Shown here piece after piece: positions 44,568-52,908 of a stretch of DNA of 64,000 nucleotides. Location: assembly GCF_027853245.1 (NCBI RefSeq), contig NZ_JAPTZM010000005.1, one strand, 5' to 3'. Under the pieces are notes generated by a model. It did no database searches and was not told the DNA's origin. It was given only the letters and a program-made list of their open reading frames with translations. Every line of letters begins with the position of its first letter. The stretch's first letter is position 1. A program made the position numbers and the translations under genes. This DNA comes from Atlantibacter subterraneus (GTDB lineage: Bacteria > Pseudomonadota > Gammaproteobacteria > Enterobacterales > Enterobacteriaceae).

Positions 44568-45932
44568 CTAGGTACAGATCTCATAGCAGGGGATGTACGC
44601 ACTACCCGGCAGTTTCATACGGTGCTGTGCCACAAAGCCCTGTAGCAGATGATCCATCTGCTTCATCATGTGCGCATCGCCGTGAATTTTATACGGGCCA
44701 AATTGCTCAATGGCCCGTATGCCGTTTTCCTTCACGTTACCTGCGACGATGCCGGAGAAGGCGCGACGCAGATCCGCCGCCAGCACTTCCGTCGGCTGGT
44801 CAGGATAAAGTTTCAGGTTCGCCATATTGGTATGGGTCGGCTCGAACGGCACCTGTAGATCCGGCGAAATGCGAATTGACCAGTTAAAGCTGTAGGCGTC
44901 GCCGGTTTCACGACGGTTCTCTTTCACCTGCGGCATCGCTTTTTTCATCTGGCGCGCCACTTCCGGTGCATCCTCAATAATAATGCGATAGTAACGACGC
45001 GCCTGCTCGCCCAGGGTACTGACAATAAACTCATCCAGCACCCGGAAGTAATCCGCGCTCTGCTTCGGCCCGGTGAGGATCAGCGGCAGCACCTGGTCCT
45101 GGTTATGCGGGTTCATCAGAATGCCCAATAAATAAAGCAACTCTTCCGCCGTCCCCACGCCGCCCGGGAAAATAATGATCCCGTGGGCGATACGCACGAA
45201 CGCTTCGAGGCGCTTTTCGATATCCGGCATGATGATCAGTTCATTCACCAGCGGGTTTGGCGGTTCCGCCGCGATAATCGACGGCTCGGTCATGCCGATA
45301 AAGCGACCATCTTTATAACGCTGCTGAGCGTGGCCTACCGCCGCGCCTTTCATCGGCGCTTCCATCGCCCCCGGCCCGCAACCGGTGCAGATATTCAGTT
45401 CGCGCAGGCCCAACTGGGTGCCGACGCGGCGGGCATACAGATATTCGGTTTCGTTGATTGAGTGGCCGCCCCAGCACACCACCATATTCGGCGCTTCCCC
45501 GACGTGCAGCGCGCGGGCGTTGCGCAGGATCGAAAACACCAGGTTGGTGATATGAGTGGAATCTTCCAGATCGAGATGCTGTAGCCGACCGGCGCTGGTG
45601 ATTTGCCCGTTAACGAACAAAATATCGCGCAGTACGGCGAACAGGTTGGCCTGTAGCGAGCGGATAATCCGGCCATCAACGAAGGCCTCATCCGGCGGAT
45701 TAATGAGTTCGAGCTTTACGCCGCGCTCGCGCCGCAGCACGTTAATATCGAAATTTTCGAAGCGAGAAAGCAGTTCTTTACTGTTGTCGGTCTGACTACC
45801 GGAATTCAGTACGGCCAGTGAACAATTGCGGAAGAGTTGATAAAGGTCGCTGCTGGCCGTGCGTTTAAGCATGTCGACTTCCAGCTGCGACAACATATCC
45901 ATTGAGCCAAGCGGGCTAATATGTGTAATCAA
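44568..45932 (-). CDS. ppnN: Nucleotide 5'-monophosphate nucleosidase PpnN
   Basis: A 454-residue enzyme that cleaves purine and pyrimidine nucleoside monophosphates to base and ribose 5-phosphate and is stimulated by (p)ppGpp. The central Rossmann-type LOG domain has the phosphoribosyl-binding motif IIFPGGVGTAEELLYL; N- and C-terminal extensions are those of the long PpnN (YgdH) type. Length equals E. coli. It is a single-gene unit with its own terminator. Confidence 0.94.
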   Translation of the reverse strand: MITHISPLGSMDMLSQLEVDMLKRTASSDLYQLFRNCSLAVLNSGSQTDNSKELLSRFENFDINVLRRERGVKLELINPPDEAFVDGRIIRSLQANLFAVLRDILFVNGQITSAGRLQHLDLEDSTHITNLVFSILRNARALHVGEAPNMVVCWGGHSINETEYLYARRVGTQLGLRELNICTGCGPGAMEAPMKGAAVGHAQQRYKDGRFIGMTEPSIIAAEPPNPLVNELIIMPDIEKRLEAFVRIAHGIIIFPGGVGTAEELLYLLGILMNPHNQDQVLPLILTGPKQSADYFRVLDEFIVSTLGEQARRYYRIIIEDAPEVARQMKKAMPQVKENRRETGDAYSFNWSIRISPDLQVPFEPTHTNMANLKLYPDQPTEVLAADLRRAFSGIVAGNVKENGIRAIEQFGPYKIHGDAHMMKQMDHLLQGFVAQHRMKLPGSAYIPCYEICT

Positions 45933-46046
45933 GTGAACTCCTTACGGGCACAACGCGCCGATCCCTGTGATTACAATAGCCCTGCCTGCTCCGGTTTAAC
46001 AACCCGCTAACGTAAAATGGTGTGTCAAATGCGAGACATATTCCAG

Positions 46047-46892
46047 TTATTGACGCACCAGCCGCTCGGTGGCAGGGGTGAAATCGCAATTGCTGCGCCA
46101 GGGGTTAATGTCCAGCCCGCCGCGACGGGTATAGCGCGCGTAGACGCTCAGGGTTTGCGGTTGGCAGAATCGCATGATGTCGCTAAAAATCCGCTCAACG
46201 CACTGCTCGTGGAATTCGTTATGATGGCGGAATGAGACCAGATAACGCAGCAGTTTTTCCCGGTCGATTTGCGGGCCGCGATAGCGAATTTGCACCGAAC
46301 CCCAGTCCGGCTGATGGGTAATCAGGCAGTTGGATTTCAGGATATGGCTGACCAGGGTTTCTTCAACCTGCTGTTCCCCGGCTGCGCCGTCCAGATACGC
46401 GGCATCAAACTCGTAGTTATCAATGGTGATGGGCTGATTGTCGATACACACGCCGTCGAACGCAGCGATCGCTTGCCCTTCAATATCCTGGATCCGGTAA
46501 AGCTGTACCTCAACCTTGCCCTGCGCGCAGTGGCATAAATCCCGGGCAAGAGTGTTTTGCACCTCATCCCAGCTGGCGAAACGGCTCTGGTTAAAGCTGT
46601 TGAGGTAGAGTTTGAAGCTCTTGGACTCCACCAGATTTACACTGGTGGAATCAATGCTGACGTGCCCGACAGCCACCTGCGGTAAGCCGTTGCTGTTAAG
46701 CCATGATAGCTCGTACAGCGTCCAGATATCCGCGCCGTGAAACGGTAAATCACCAGCGCTAATTCCCAGCGGGTCGCGGTTTAAACTGCGCGGCACCGGC
46801 TGCAACAGGCTGGCATCGTAAATATCCCGATAATCCGTGGATTTGCCGAGCGTCAGTCCGCTTAACGCTGCGTGGTTTTCATAAGAAGTCAT
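46047..46892 (-). CDS. queF: NADPH-dependent 7-cyano-7-deazaguanine reductase QueF
   Basis: A 281-residue tandem T-fold enzyme that reduces preQ0 to preQ1 for queuosine in tRNA. The catalytic pair is Cys189 and Asp196 in LKSNCLITHQPDWGS, and the QueF signature ESKSFKLYLNSFNQ lies in the N-terminal half. Length is within one residue of E. coli. It is divergent from syd, with 70 bp between the start codons. Confidence 0.95.
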   Translation of the reverse strand: MTSYENHAALSGLTLGKSTDYRDIYDASLLQPVPRSLNRDPLGISAGDLPFHGADIWTLYELSWLNSNGLPQVAVGHVSIDSTSVNLVESKSFKLYLNSFNQSRFASWDEVQNTLARDLCHCAQGKVEVQLYRIQDIEGQAIAAFDGVCIDNQPITIDNYEFDAAYLDGAAGEQQVEETLVSHILKSNCLITHQPDWGSVQIRYRGPQIDREKLLRYLVSFRHHNEFHEQCVERIFSDIMRFCQPQTLSVYARYTRRGGLDINPWRSNCDFTPATERLVRQ

Positions 46893-46962
46893 GTGTCACC
46901 AAAATAAAGCAGGTACAATATTCGGCCTAGTGTACCGTACCTGGCAAAGAGAGAGAAACGTG

Positions 46963-47508
46963 GTGGAAAGTGACGTGCAGCAGGCCCTGAAAGCCTTTAC
47001 CAGCCGATTTTGCGATGCGTGGCATGAGGCCTACGCAACCTGGCCGCAAAGCGAAGAGCTGTACGGGGTGCCCTCGCCGTGCATCATTTCGACATTGCAG
47101 GATAAGGTAATTTGGCAGCCGCAGCCGTTTGAACCTGCCGCCGATCTCAGCGCCGTGGAGCGGGCGATGGATATCGTCCTGCGCGCGGACATCCATCCTT
47201 TTTATACCACCCAGTTTGCTGGCGATATGCCCGCGCAGTTTACTGGCGAAGCGCTGACGCTACTGCAAACCTGGAGCGAAGACGACTTTCGCCGGGTACA
47301 GGAAAACCTGATCGGGCACCTGGTCACGCAAAAGCGCCTAAAACTTTCTCCTACGCTATTTATTGCCACCCGTGAGGATGAACTGGAAGTGATTTCGGTG
47401 TGCAATTTAAGTGGTGAAGTGGTGCTGGAAAAACTGGGAACCCGCCAGCGCGCCGTGCTTGCACCTACGCTGAGTGACTTCCTGTCCCGCCTCGAACCGC
47501 GTGTGTAA
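46963..47508 (+). CDS. syd: SecY-interacting protein Syd
   Basis: A 181-residue cytosolic protein that binds the cytoplasmic face of SecY and affects faulty translocons. Conserved blocks LYGVPSPCII, FYTTQFAGDM and the long TLLQTWSEDDFRRVQENLIG segment identify it. The open frame begins at 46891, but two adjacent GTG codons at 46960 and 46963 follow GAGAGAAAC; the second gives MESDVQQALKAF and the exact E. coli length. It is divergent from queF and upstream of csrB. Confidence 0.9.
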   Translation: MESDVQQALKAFTSRFCDAWHEAYATWPQSEELYGVPSPCIISTLQDKVIWQPQPFEPAADLSAVERAMDIVLRADIHPFYTTQFAGDMPAQFTGEALTLLQTWSEDDFRRVQENLIGHLVTQKRLKLSPTLFIATREDELEVISVCNLSGEVVLEKLGTRQRAVLAPTLSDFLSRLEPRV

Positions 47509-47528
47509 GCAATTTTTGCTAATCAGCG

Positions 47529-47546
47529 TGTGAGATATCTCTTACA
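47529..47546. promoter_or_regulatory. UvrY binding site upstream of csrB
   Basis: TGTGAGATATCTCTTACA is an 18-bp palindrome with a single non-pairing position, matching the recognised UvrY (SirA/GacA) site. It lies about 172-189 bases upstream of the csrB start, similar to the distal site known in E. coli. A second half-site (TGTGAGATATC) begins at 47551. BarA, the kinase for UvrY, is encoded in this same window. Confidence 0.8.
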
Positions 47547-47717
47547 AGTTTGTGAGATATCGACACTAACACTTTAGGGTATTGGCCTGGACTTAAAATT
47601 TAATTCGCTTTTTATCAGTGGGTTACGATTTATATGGGCGCTTTCGAATGAAACTTAACTGCAATTTGTGATCTGCGTTCGCTTGTAAGACGAGCCGTAA
47701 TAGCGGATTCTATACGT

Positions 47718-48086
47718 GTCGACAGGACGTCGCGATATGAAGTGTACATCAGGATGATGTTACTTCAGACAGGGAACACACCGGGAAGGTGATTCAGGGA
47801 AGGCTTCAGGAAGAAGCAAGGATAACGCAAGGCTGCGTTAAAGGACACCTCCAGGAGGGAGAACGAGAGCCGGTCGGGATGTTCGGTGGATCAGGACGAT
47901 CAGGGACTCAGCGCCAGGACGGTGCAACTAAACCATCAGGATGATGGCGTGCAGGATGCATGAATAAGGACATTGAGCTCTTGAGCTCGCAGGAAAAGTT
48001 GTCACGGATGAGCAGGGAGCAACAAAAGTAGCCGGACTGCTGCGAAACGAACCGGGAGCACTGTTTTTACAGTGCTCCCTTTTTTT
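47718..48086 (+). ncRNA. csrB: CsrB regulatory RNA
   Basis: The RNA starts GTCGACAGG and ends with a GGGAGCACTGT/ACAGTGCTCCC terminator and T7, spanning 369 nt, the E. coli length. Numerous AGGA, GGGA and CAGGATG motifs in hairpin loops (for example ACATCAGGATGATGT and CACCTCCAGGAGGGAG) bind and sequester CsrA dimers, relieving CsrA control of carbon storage, motility and biofilm. The 3' part GGAAAAGTTGTCACGGATGA is highly conserved. It lies between syd and yqcC. Transcription needs the UvrY site at 47529-47546. Confidence 0.96.
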
Positions 48087-48140
48087 ATTCCCGCCATGTA
48101 ATGCTATGCTTCGCGCCTGTTTGCCGGAATCGAGGTCATC

Positions 48141-48470
48141 ATGAACAGAGCTGAGGCTGTGCGTCAGCAGCTTTTACGCATCGAAACCACGCTGCGTCAT
48201 CATCAACAGTGGCAGGGTACGCCCCCGGATACCGCTGCGTTTAACAGTGATCAACCATTTTGCCTGGATACCCTCGCGCCTTATGAATGGCTACAGTGGA
48301 TTTTTATTCCGCGGATGAATGCGCTGCTCGACAGCAACACCCCGCTGCCGCAGGCGTTTGCCATCGCGCCATATTATGAAGTGGCGCTGCACCCCGGCCA
48401 TCCGGCGCGGGAAGAGGTGCTGGAGCTTCTTCAGGAAATGGACGTCTGGTTCACTGAGGAAAACCAGTGA
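48141..48470 (+). CDS. yqcC: YqcC family protein
   Basis: A 109-residue protein of the DUF446 family, helical, with conserved WLQWIFIPRMNALLD-like and FAIAPYYEVAL segments. Function is unknown. It is the first gene of yqcC-truC-yqcA, starts 54 bp after the csrB terminator, and overlaps truC by 4 bp. Confidence 0.92.
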   Translation: MNRAEAVRQQLLRIETTLRHHQQWQGTPPDTAAFNSDQPFCLDTLAPYEWLQWIFIPRMNALLDSNTPLPQAFAIAPYYEVALHPGHPAREEVLELLQEMDVWFTEENQ

Positions 48471-49252
48471 GTCTGGAGATCCTGTATCAGGATGAGTGGC
48501 TGGTGGCGGTAAATAAACCGTCCGGCTGGCTGGTGCATCGCAGCTGGCTCGATCGTGATGAAAAAGTCGTGGTGATGCAAACCGTGCGCGATCAGATAGG
48601 TCAGCACGTGTTTACCGCCCATCGGCTGGACAGGCCAACTTCTGGCGTACTGCTGATGGGGCTTTCCAGTGAGGCGGGGCGGCTGCTGGCCCAGCAGTTT
48701 GAACACCATCAGATCCAGAAACACTACTACGCGATTACGCGCGGCTGGTTGCAGGATGAGGCGGTGTTGGATTATCCGTTGACCGAAGAGCTGGATAAGA
48801 TCGGTGATAAATTTTCCCGCACCGATAAAGGCCCGCAGCCAGCAGTGACTCACTATCGCGGCGTCGCCGCCGTTGAAATGCCAGTCGCGGTTGGCCGCTA
48901 TTCCACCGCGCGCTACAGCCTGGTGTCGTTACTGCCGCAAACCGGACGCAAGCACCAGCTGCGCCGCCACTTAGCCCATCTGCGCCACCCGATTATCGGC
49001 GACAGCAAACACGGTGATTTACGGCAAAACCGTGCGGCGGCAGAGCATTTTGGCTGCGATCGCCTGATGCTGCATGCCAGTTCGCTGTCGCTGAATCATC
49101 CGGTTACCGGTGAACCGCTGAAGATTACGGCTCCGCTGGATAATGTCTGGATGTCGGCGCTATCACATTTCGGCTGGCGTGGAATTCTCCCCGATATTGA
49201 AAGGGTTGAGTTTCCTTCCCTCAACGGTCAGGATGATTCTCATCAGGATTAA
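48467..49252 (+). CDS. truC: tRNA pseudouridine65 synthase TruC
   Basis: A 261-residue RluA-family pseudouridine synthase that modifies U65 in tRNA-Ile and tRNA-Asp. The catalytic aspartate is Asp55 in AHRLDRPTSG; the motif-III segment TGRKHQLRRHLAHLRHPIIG is intact. The start is GTG, overlapping the yqcC stop (GTGA). yqcA follows after 18 bp. Confidence 0.95.
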   Translation: MSLEILYQDEWLVAVNKPSGWLVHRSWLDRDEKVVVMQTVRDQIGQHVFTAHRLDRPTSGVLLMGLSSEAGRLLAQQFEHHQIQKHYYAITRGWLQDEAVLDYPLTEELDKIGDKFSRTDKGPQPAVTHYRGVAAVEMPVAVGRYSTARYSLVSLLPQTGRKHQLRRHLAHLRHPIIGDSKHGDLRQNRAAAEHFGCDRLMLHASSLSLNHPVTGEPLKITAPLDNVWMSALSHFGWRGILPDIERVEFPSLNGQDDSHQD

Positions 49253-49270
49253 CCGTAAGGAGTCACAGCA

Positions 49271-49720
49271 ATGGCAAAGATAGGGATTTTTGTCGGCACC
49301 ATGTATGGCAACGCGCTACTGGTGGCGGAAGAGGCGGAAGCTATCTTACGCGGCCAGGGGCATAGCGCCACCGTGTATGAAGATCCGGAACTCAACGACT
49401 GGCGGCAGTATGAGAACGATTACGTGCTGGTAGTGACCTCGACAACCGGGCAGGGGGATCTGCCGGACAGCATTGCGCCGCTGTTTCACGGCATTAAGGA
49501 CCAGTTGGGCTTTCAGCCGGGGCTGCGCTATGGTGTGATTGCCCTGGGCGATAGCACCTACAAGAATTTTTGCGGTGCCGGAAAGCAGTTCGATGCGCTA
49601 CTCGCGGAACAAAGCGCCAAACGCGTCGGCGAGGTGTTGATGATCGACGCCAGCGAAGATCCGGAACCGGAATCCGTTTCCAATCCCTGGGTTGAAGCCT
49701 GGGGCACGCAACTTAATTAA
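49271..49720 (+). CDS. yqcA: Flavodoxin-like protein YqcA
   Basis: A 149-residue flavodoxin of the MioC-like class. The FMN phosphate loop lies in GTMYGNALLVAEEA, and the isoalloxazine region in STTGQGDLPD and ALGDSTYKNFCGAGK. It probably carries single electrons for an unknown partner; the operon with truC suggests a tRNA-related redox partner only by proximity. It is last in the yqcC-truC-yqcA operon. Confidence 0.93.
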   Translation: MAKIGIFVGTMYGNALLVAEEAEAILRGQGHSATVYEDPELNDWRQYENDYVLVVTSTTGQGDLPDSIAPLFHGIKDQLGFQPGLRYGVIALGDSTYKNFCGAGKQFDALLAEQSAKRVGEVLMIDASEDPEPESVSNPWVEAWGTQLN

Positions 49721-49725
49721 TGCCG

Positions 49726-49757
49726 GGCCCCTCATCCGGGGGCTCACATTGACTTTT
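49726..49757 (+). terminator. Possible terminator of yqcC-truC-yqcA
   Basis: A GCCCC/GGGGC stem (49727-49743) with a 7-base loop is followed by TCACATTGACTTTT. The T tract is displaced, so the call is tentative. Confidence 0.45.
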
Positions 49758-50191
49758 CAGAATTTATCGCCAGTGGTTAATGCTGGATCAACTCTTTGAT
49801 AATTAGTAACTTTACTCCATTCATTGTTTTCTTTTCTCGCCGTGCCTTTTTCTGCGTCAAGCGACAAGCCTCACAATCTTTATCTTCATTTCATTTGAAA
49901 CAACGTTTCATGTACCTGCGGTTTCATTTCCGTGAAGCATCGCCCACTGCGTTGTGCGGATGCCATAAACCCTTAAGGGAATGCCGCGCAATGTTGTGGC
50001 GCTGCACGGTGAGCTCTTTTCGTCCCCTTCATATACTTTTTTCGCCAGTTCTTAAAACGCAGAAATCAGGGCGGTCACGCCTCTGGGCTAACAATACTGC
50101 GACTTACAACTAAAAAACTCATTCTGATTACCCTCCAGGTTGTGCTGTTCAGAATGAATGTAGCAACACGCTATGATTCAGGAGTGCAACA
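49758..50191 (+). promoter_or_regulatory. gudP upstream region
   Basis: This gap has no credible gene; a 105-codon frame across it has no coding character. It must carry the gudPXD promoter, which CdaR activates in E. coli. The clear element is the 15-bp palindrome at 49896-49910. An AGGAG ribosome-binding site precedes gudP. Confidence 0.6.
49896..49910. promoter_or_regulatory. KdgR-type palindrome upstream of gudP
   Basis: TGAAACAACGTTTCA is identical over 15 bp to the operator upstream of the kdgF-like gene at 542-556 and fits the KdgR pattern. It lies about 282 bases before the gudP ATG. Further TTTCA half-sites follow at about 49923-49928. A KdgR role for gud genes is an inference. Confidence 0.55.
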
Positions 50192-51550
50192 ATGAATACG
50201 ATTAGCCAGACGGCGAGCGCCGTGCAAAAGCGCACCAATGCTCGTTATTGGATAGTGGTGATGCTGTTTATCGTCACCTCGTTTAACTATGGCGACCGCG
50301 CCACGCTCTCTATCGCTGGGTCAGAAATGGCCAAAGATATCGGGCTGGATCCGGTCGGGATGGGTTATGTGTTCTCAGCGTTTTCATGGGCATACGTAAT
50401 CGGTCAGATCCCGGGCGGTTGGCTGCTTGACCGTTTTGGTTCAAAACGCGTCTACTTCTGGTCCATTTTTATCTGGTCGATGTTTACCCTGCTGCAGGGC
50501 TTCGTCGATATCTTCAATGGTTTCGGCATCATCGTGGCGCTGTTTACCTTGCGCTTCCTGGTGGGGCTGGCTGAAGCGCCTTCTTTCCCCGGCAACAGCC
50601 GAATCGTCGCGGCCTGGTTCCCGGCGCAGGAAAGGGGCACCGCCGTCGCCATTTTTAACTCCGCACAGTACTTCGCGACCGTTATTTTCGCCCCGATCAT
50701 GGGCTGGCTGACGCACGCGGTGGGCTGGTCGCACGTGTTCTTCTTTATGGGCGGTCTGGGTATTCTGGTTAGCTTCCTGTGGCTGAAAATGATCCACGAA
50801 CCGAACCAGCATCCGGGCGTAAACCAGGCGGAACTGGATTACATCGAAGCCGGCGGCGCGCTGATCAATATGGATCAGAAGATCAACAAACAAACCGTGC
50901 CGTTCAGCCAGAAATGGGGGCAAATTAAGCAACTGCTGAAGTCCCGTATGATGATCGGCGTGTATATCGGCCAGTACTGCATTAACGCCCTGACGTACTT
51001 CTTTATTACCTGGTTCCCGGTGTATCTGGTGCAGGCGCGCGGCATGTCGATTCTCAAAGCGGGCTTCGTGGCGTCCATTCCGGCGATCTGCGGCTTCGTG
51101 GGCGGCGTGTTAGGGGGCATTATTTCCGACTGGCTGATGCGCCGTACCGGCTCGCTGAATATCGCCCGTAAGACGCCGATCGTACTGGGTATGCTGCTCT
51201 CCATGACCATGGTGTTCTGTAACTATGTGGATGCGGAGTGGATGATTATCGGCTTTATGGCCATGGCGTTCTTCGGTAAAGGCATCGGCGCGCTGGGTTG
51301 GGCGGTGATGGCGGATACCGCGCCGAAAGAGATTAGCGGCCTGAGCGGCGGTCTGTTCAACATGTTCGGCAACATCTCCGGTATCGTGACGCCAATCGCT
51401 ATCGGTTATATCGTTGGGGTTTCCGGTTCGTTCAACGGCGCGCTGATTTATGTGGGTGTCCACGCCTTTATCGCGGTGCTGAGCTATCTGGTGATCGTAG
51501 GCGATATCAAACGTATCGAACTTAAACCTGTTACCGGGAGCCGCGCATGA
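50192..51550 (+). CDS. gudP: Glucarate transporter GudP
   Basis: A 452-residue MFS transporter of the anion:cation symporter family (with about 12 membrane segments), importing D-glucarate and galactarate. The N-terminus TNARYWIVVMLFIVTSFNYG and the WFPAQERGTA and GYVFSAFSWAYVIGQIPGGW blocks are nearly identical to E. coli GudP (450 aa). gudX overlaps its stop by 4 bp. First gene of gudP-gudX-gudD. Confidence 0.95.
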   Translation: MNTISQTASAVQKRTNARYWIVVMLFIVTSFNYGDRATLSIAGSEMAKDIGLDPVGMGYVFSAFSWAYVIGQIPGGWLLDRFGSKRVYFWSIFIWSMFTLLQGFVDIFNGFGIIVALFTLRFLVGLAEAPSFPGNSRIVAAWFPAQERGTAVAIFNSAQYFATVIFAPIMGWLTHAVGWSHVFFFMGGLGILVSFLWLKMIHEPNQHPGVNQAELDYIEAGGALINMDQKINKQTVPFSQKWGQIKQLLKSRMMIGVYIGQYCINALTYFFITWFPVYLVQARGMSILKAGFVASIPAICGFVGGVLGGIISDWLMRRTGSLNIARKTPIVLGMLLSMTMVFCNYVDAEWMIIGFMAMAFFGKGIGALGWAVMADTAPKEISGLSGGLFNMFGNISGIVTPIAIGYIVGVSGSFNGALIYVGVHAFIAVLSYLVIVGDIKRIELKPVTGSRA

Positions 51551-52887
51551 GCACACAATCAAGTCCCGTGATTACCGAGATGAAGGTGATCCCGGTCGCG
51601 GGCCAGGACAGCATGCTGATGAACATCGGCGGCGCGCATAACGCCTGGTTCACCCGTAATATCGTGGTACTGACCGACAACGCCGGGAATACCGGCGTTG
51701 GCGAAGCCCCCGGCGGCGAAGTGATTTACCAGACCCTGGTAGACGCTATTCCCACGGTCGTCGGCCAGGAAGTGGCGCGTTTAAATCGCGTAGTGCAGCA
51801 GGTGCACAAGGGCAATCAGGCAGCGGATTTCGACACCTTCGGTAAAGGCGCCTGGACGTTTGAACTGAAAGTGAACGCCGTGGCGGCACTGGAAGCGGCA
51901 CTGCTCGATTTGCTGGGCAAAGCGCTGAACGTCCCGGTGTGTGAACTGCTCGGCCCGGGCAAGCAGCGCGACGCGGTAACCGTGCTGGGTTATCTGTTCT
52001 ACATCGGCGATCGCACCAAAACCGACCTGCCTTATCAGGCGGGCGAGCAGGGCAAGCATGCGTGGTATCACTTGCGCCATCAGGAAGCGATGGACAGTGA
52101 ATCGGTGGTGCGCCTGGCAGAAGCCGCTCAGGATCGCTACGGATTTAAGGATTTTAAACTTAAAGGCGGCGTACTGCCGGGTGAGCAAGAGATTGAGGCT
52201 GCCCGTGCCCTGAAAAAACGCTTCCCGGATGCGCGCATTACCGTAGACCCGAACGGGGCCTGGCTGCTGGATGAAGCCATCAACCTGTGCAAGGGGCTGA
52301 ATGATGTGCTGACCTACGCCGAAGATCCGTGCGGCGCTGAGCAGGGCTACTCCGGGCGGGAAGTGATGGCGGAATTCCGCCGGGCGACCGGCCTGCCGGT
52401 CGCCACCAATATGATCGCCACTAACTGGCGTGAAATGGGCCACGCGATCATGCTCAATGCGGTAGATATCCCGCTGGCGGACCCGCATTTCTGGACCTTA
52501 AGCGGCGCTGTGCGCGTGGCGCAGATGTGTGATGACTGGGGTCTGACCTGGGGTTGCCACTCCAATAACCATTTTGATATTTCGCTGGCGATGTTTACCC
52601 ACGTTGGCGCGGCGGCACCGGGCAACCCGACCGCCATTGATACCCATTGGATCTGGCAGGAAGGCGAATCACGGCTGACCCGCGATCCGCTGCAAATTAA
52701 AGACGGCAAAATTGCCGTACCGGATGCGCCGGGCCTGGGCGTGGAGATCGACTGGGATCAAATCCACAACGCCCACGAAGCGTATAAGAAACTGCCCGGG
52801 GGCGCGCGTAACGATGCCGGCCCGATGCAGTATCTGATTCCTGGTTGGAAATTTGACCGCAAACGCCCGGTATTCGGACGTTCCTGA
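51547..52887 (+). CDS. gudX: Glucarate dehydratase-related protein GudX
   Basis: A 446-residue enolase-superfamily member, paralogue of GudD next to it. Acid/base and metal-binding motifs of glucarate dehydratase are all visible: FKLKGG, DPNGAW, EDPCGAEQG, ATNMIAT and CHSNNHFDISLAMF, with Cys in place of the Ser of GudD before the histidine loop. E. coli GudX has only weak glucarate/idarate dehydratase activity and its role is unclear. Start ATG overlaps the gudP stop (ATGA). Confidence 0.93.
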   Translation: MSTQSSPVITEMKVIPVAGQDSMLMNIGGAHNAWFTRNIVVLTDNAGNTGVGEAPGGEVIYQTLVDAIPTVVGQEVARLNRVVQQVHKGNQAADFDTFGKGAWTFELKVNAVAALEAALLDLLGKALNVPVCELLGPGKQRDAVTVLGYLFYIGDRTKTDLPYQAGEQGKHAWYHLRHQEAMDSESVVRLAEAAQDRYGFKDFKLKGGVLPGEQEIEAARALKKRFPDARITVDPNGAWLLDEAINLCKGLNDVLTYAEDPCGAEQGYSGREVMAEFRRATGLPVATNMIATNWREMGHAIMLNAVDIPLADPHFWTLSGAVRVAQMCDDWGLTWGCHSNNHFDISLAMFTHVGAAAPGNPTAIDTHWIWQEGESRLTRDPLQIKDGKIAVPDAPGLGVEIDWDQIHNAHEAYKKLPGGARNDAGPMQYLIPGWKFDRKRPVFGRS

Positions 52888-52908
52888 AGGCTTAGACAAA
52901 GGATTTAC

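Noticed and set aside
49796..50113. 105-codon plus-strand frame upstream of gudP
   Set aside because: Rich in Phe, Arg, Ser and Cys with no domain; crosses the regulatory palindrome; no ribosome-binding site.
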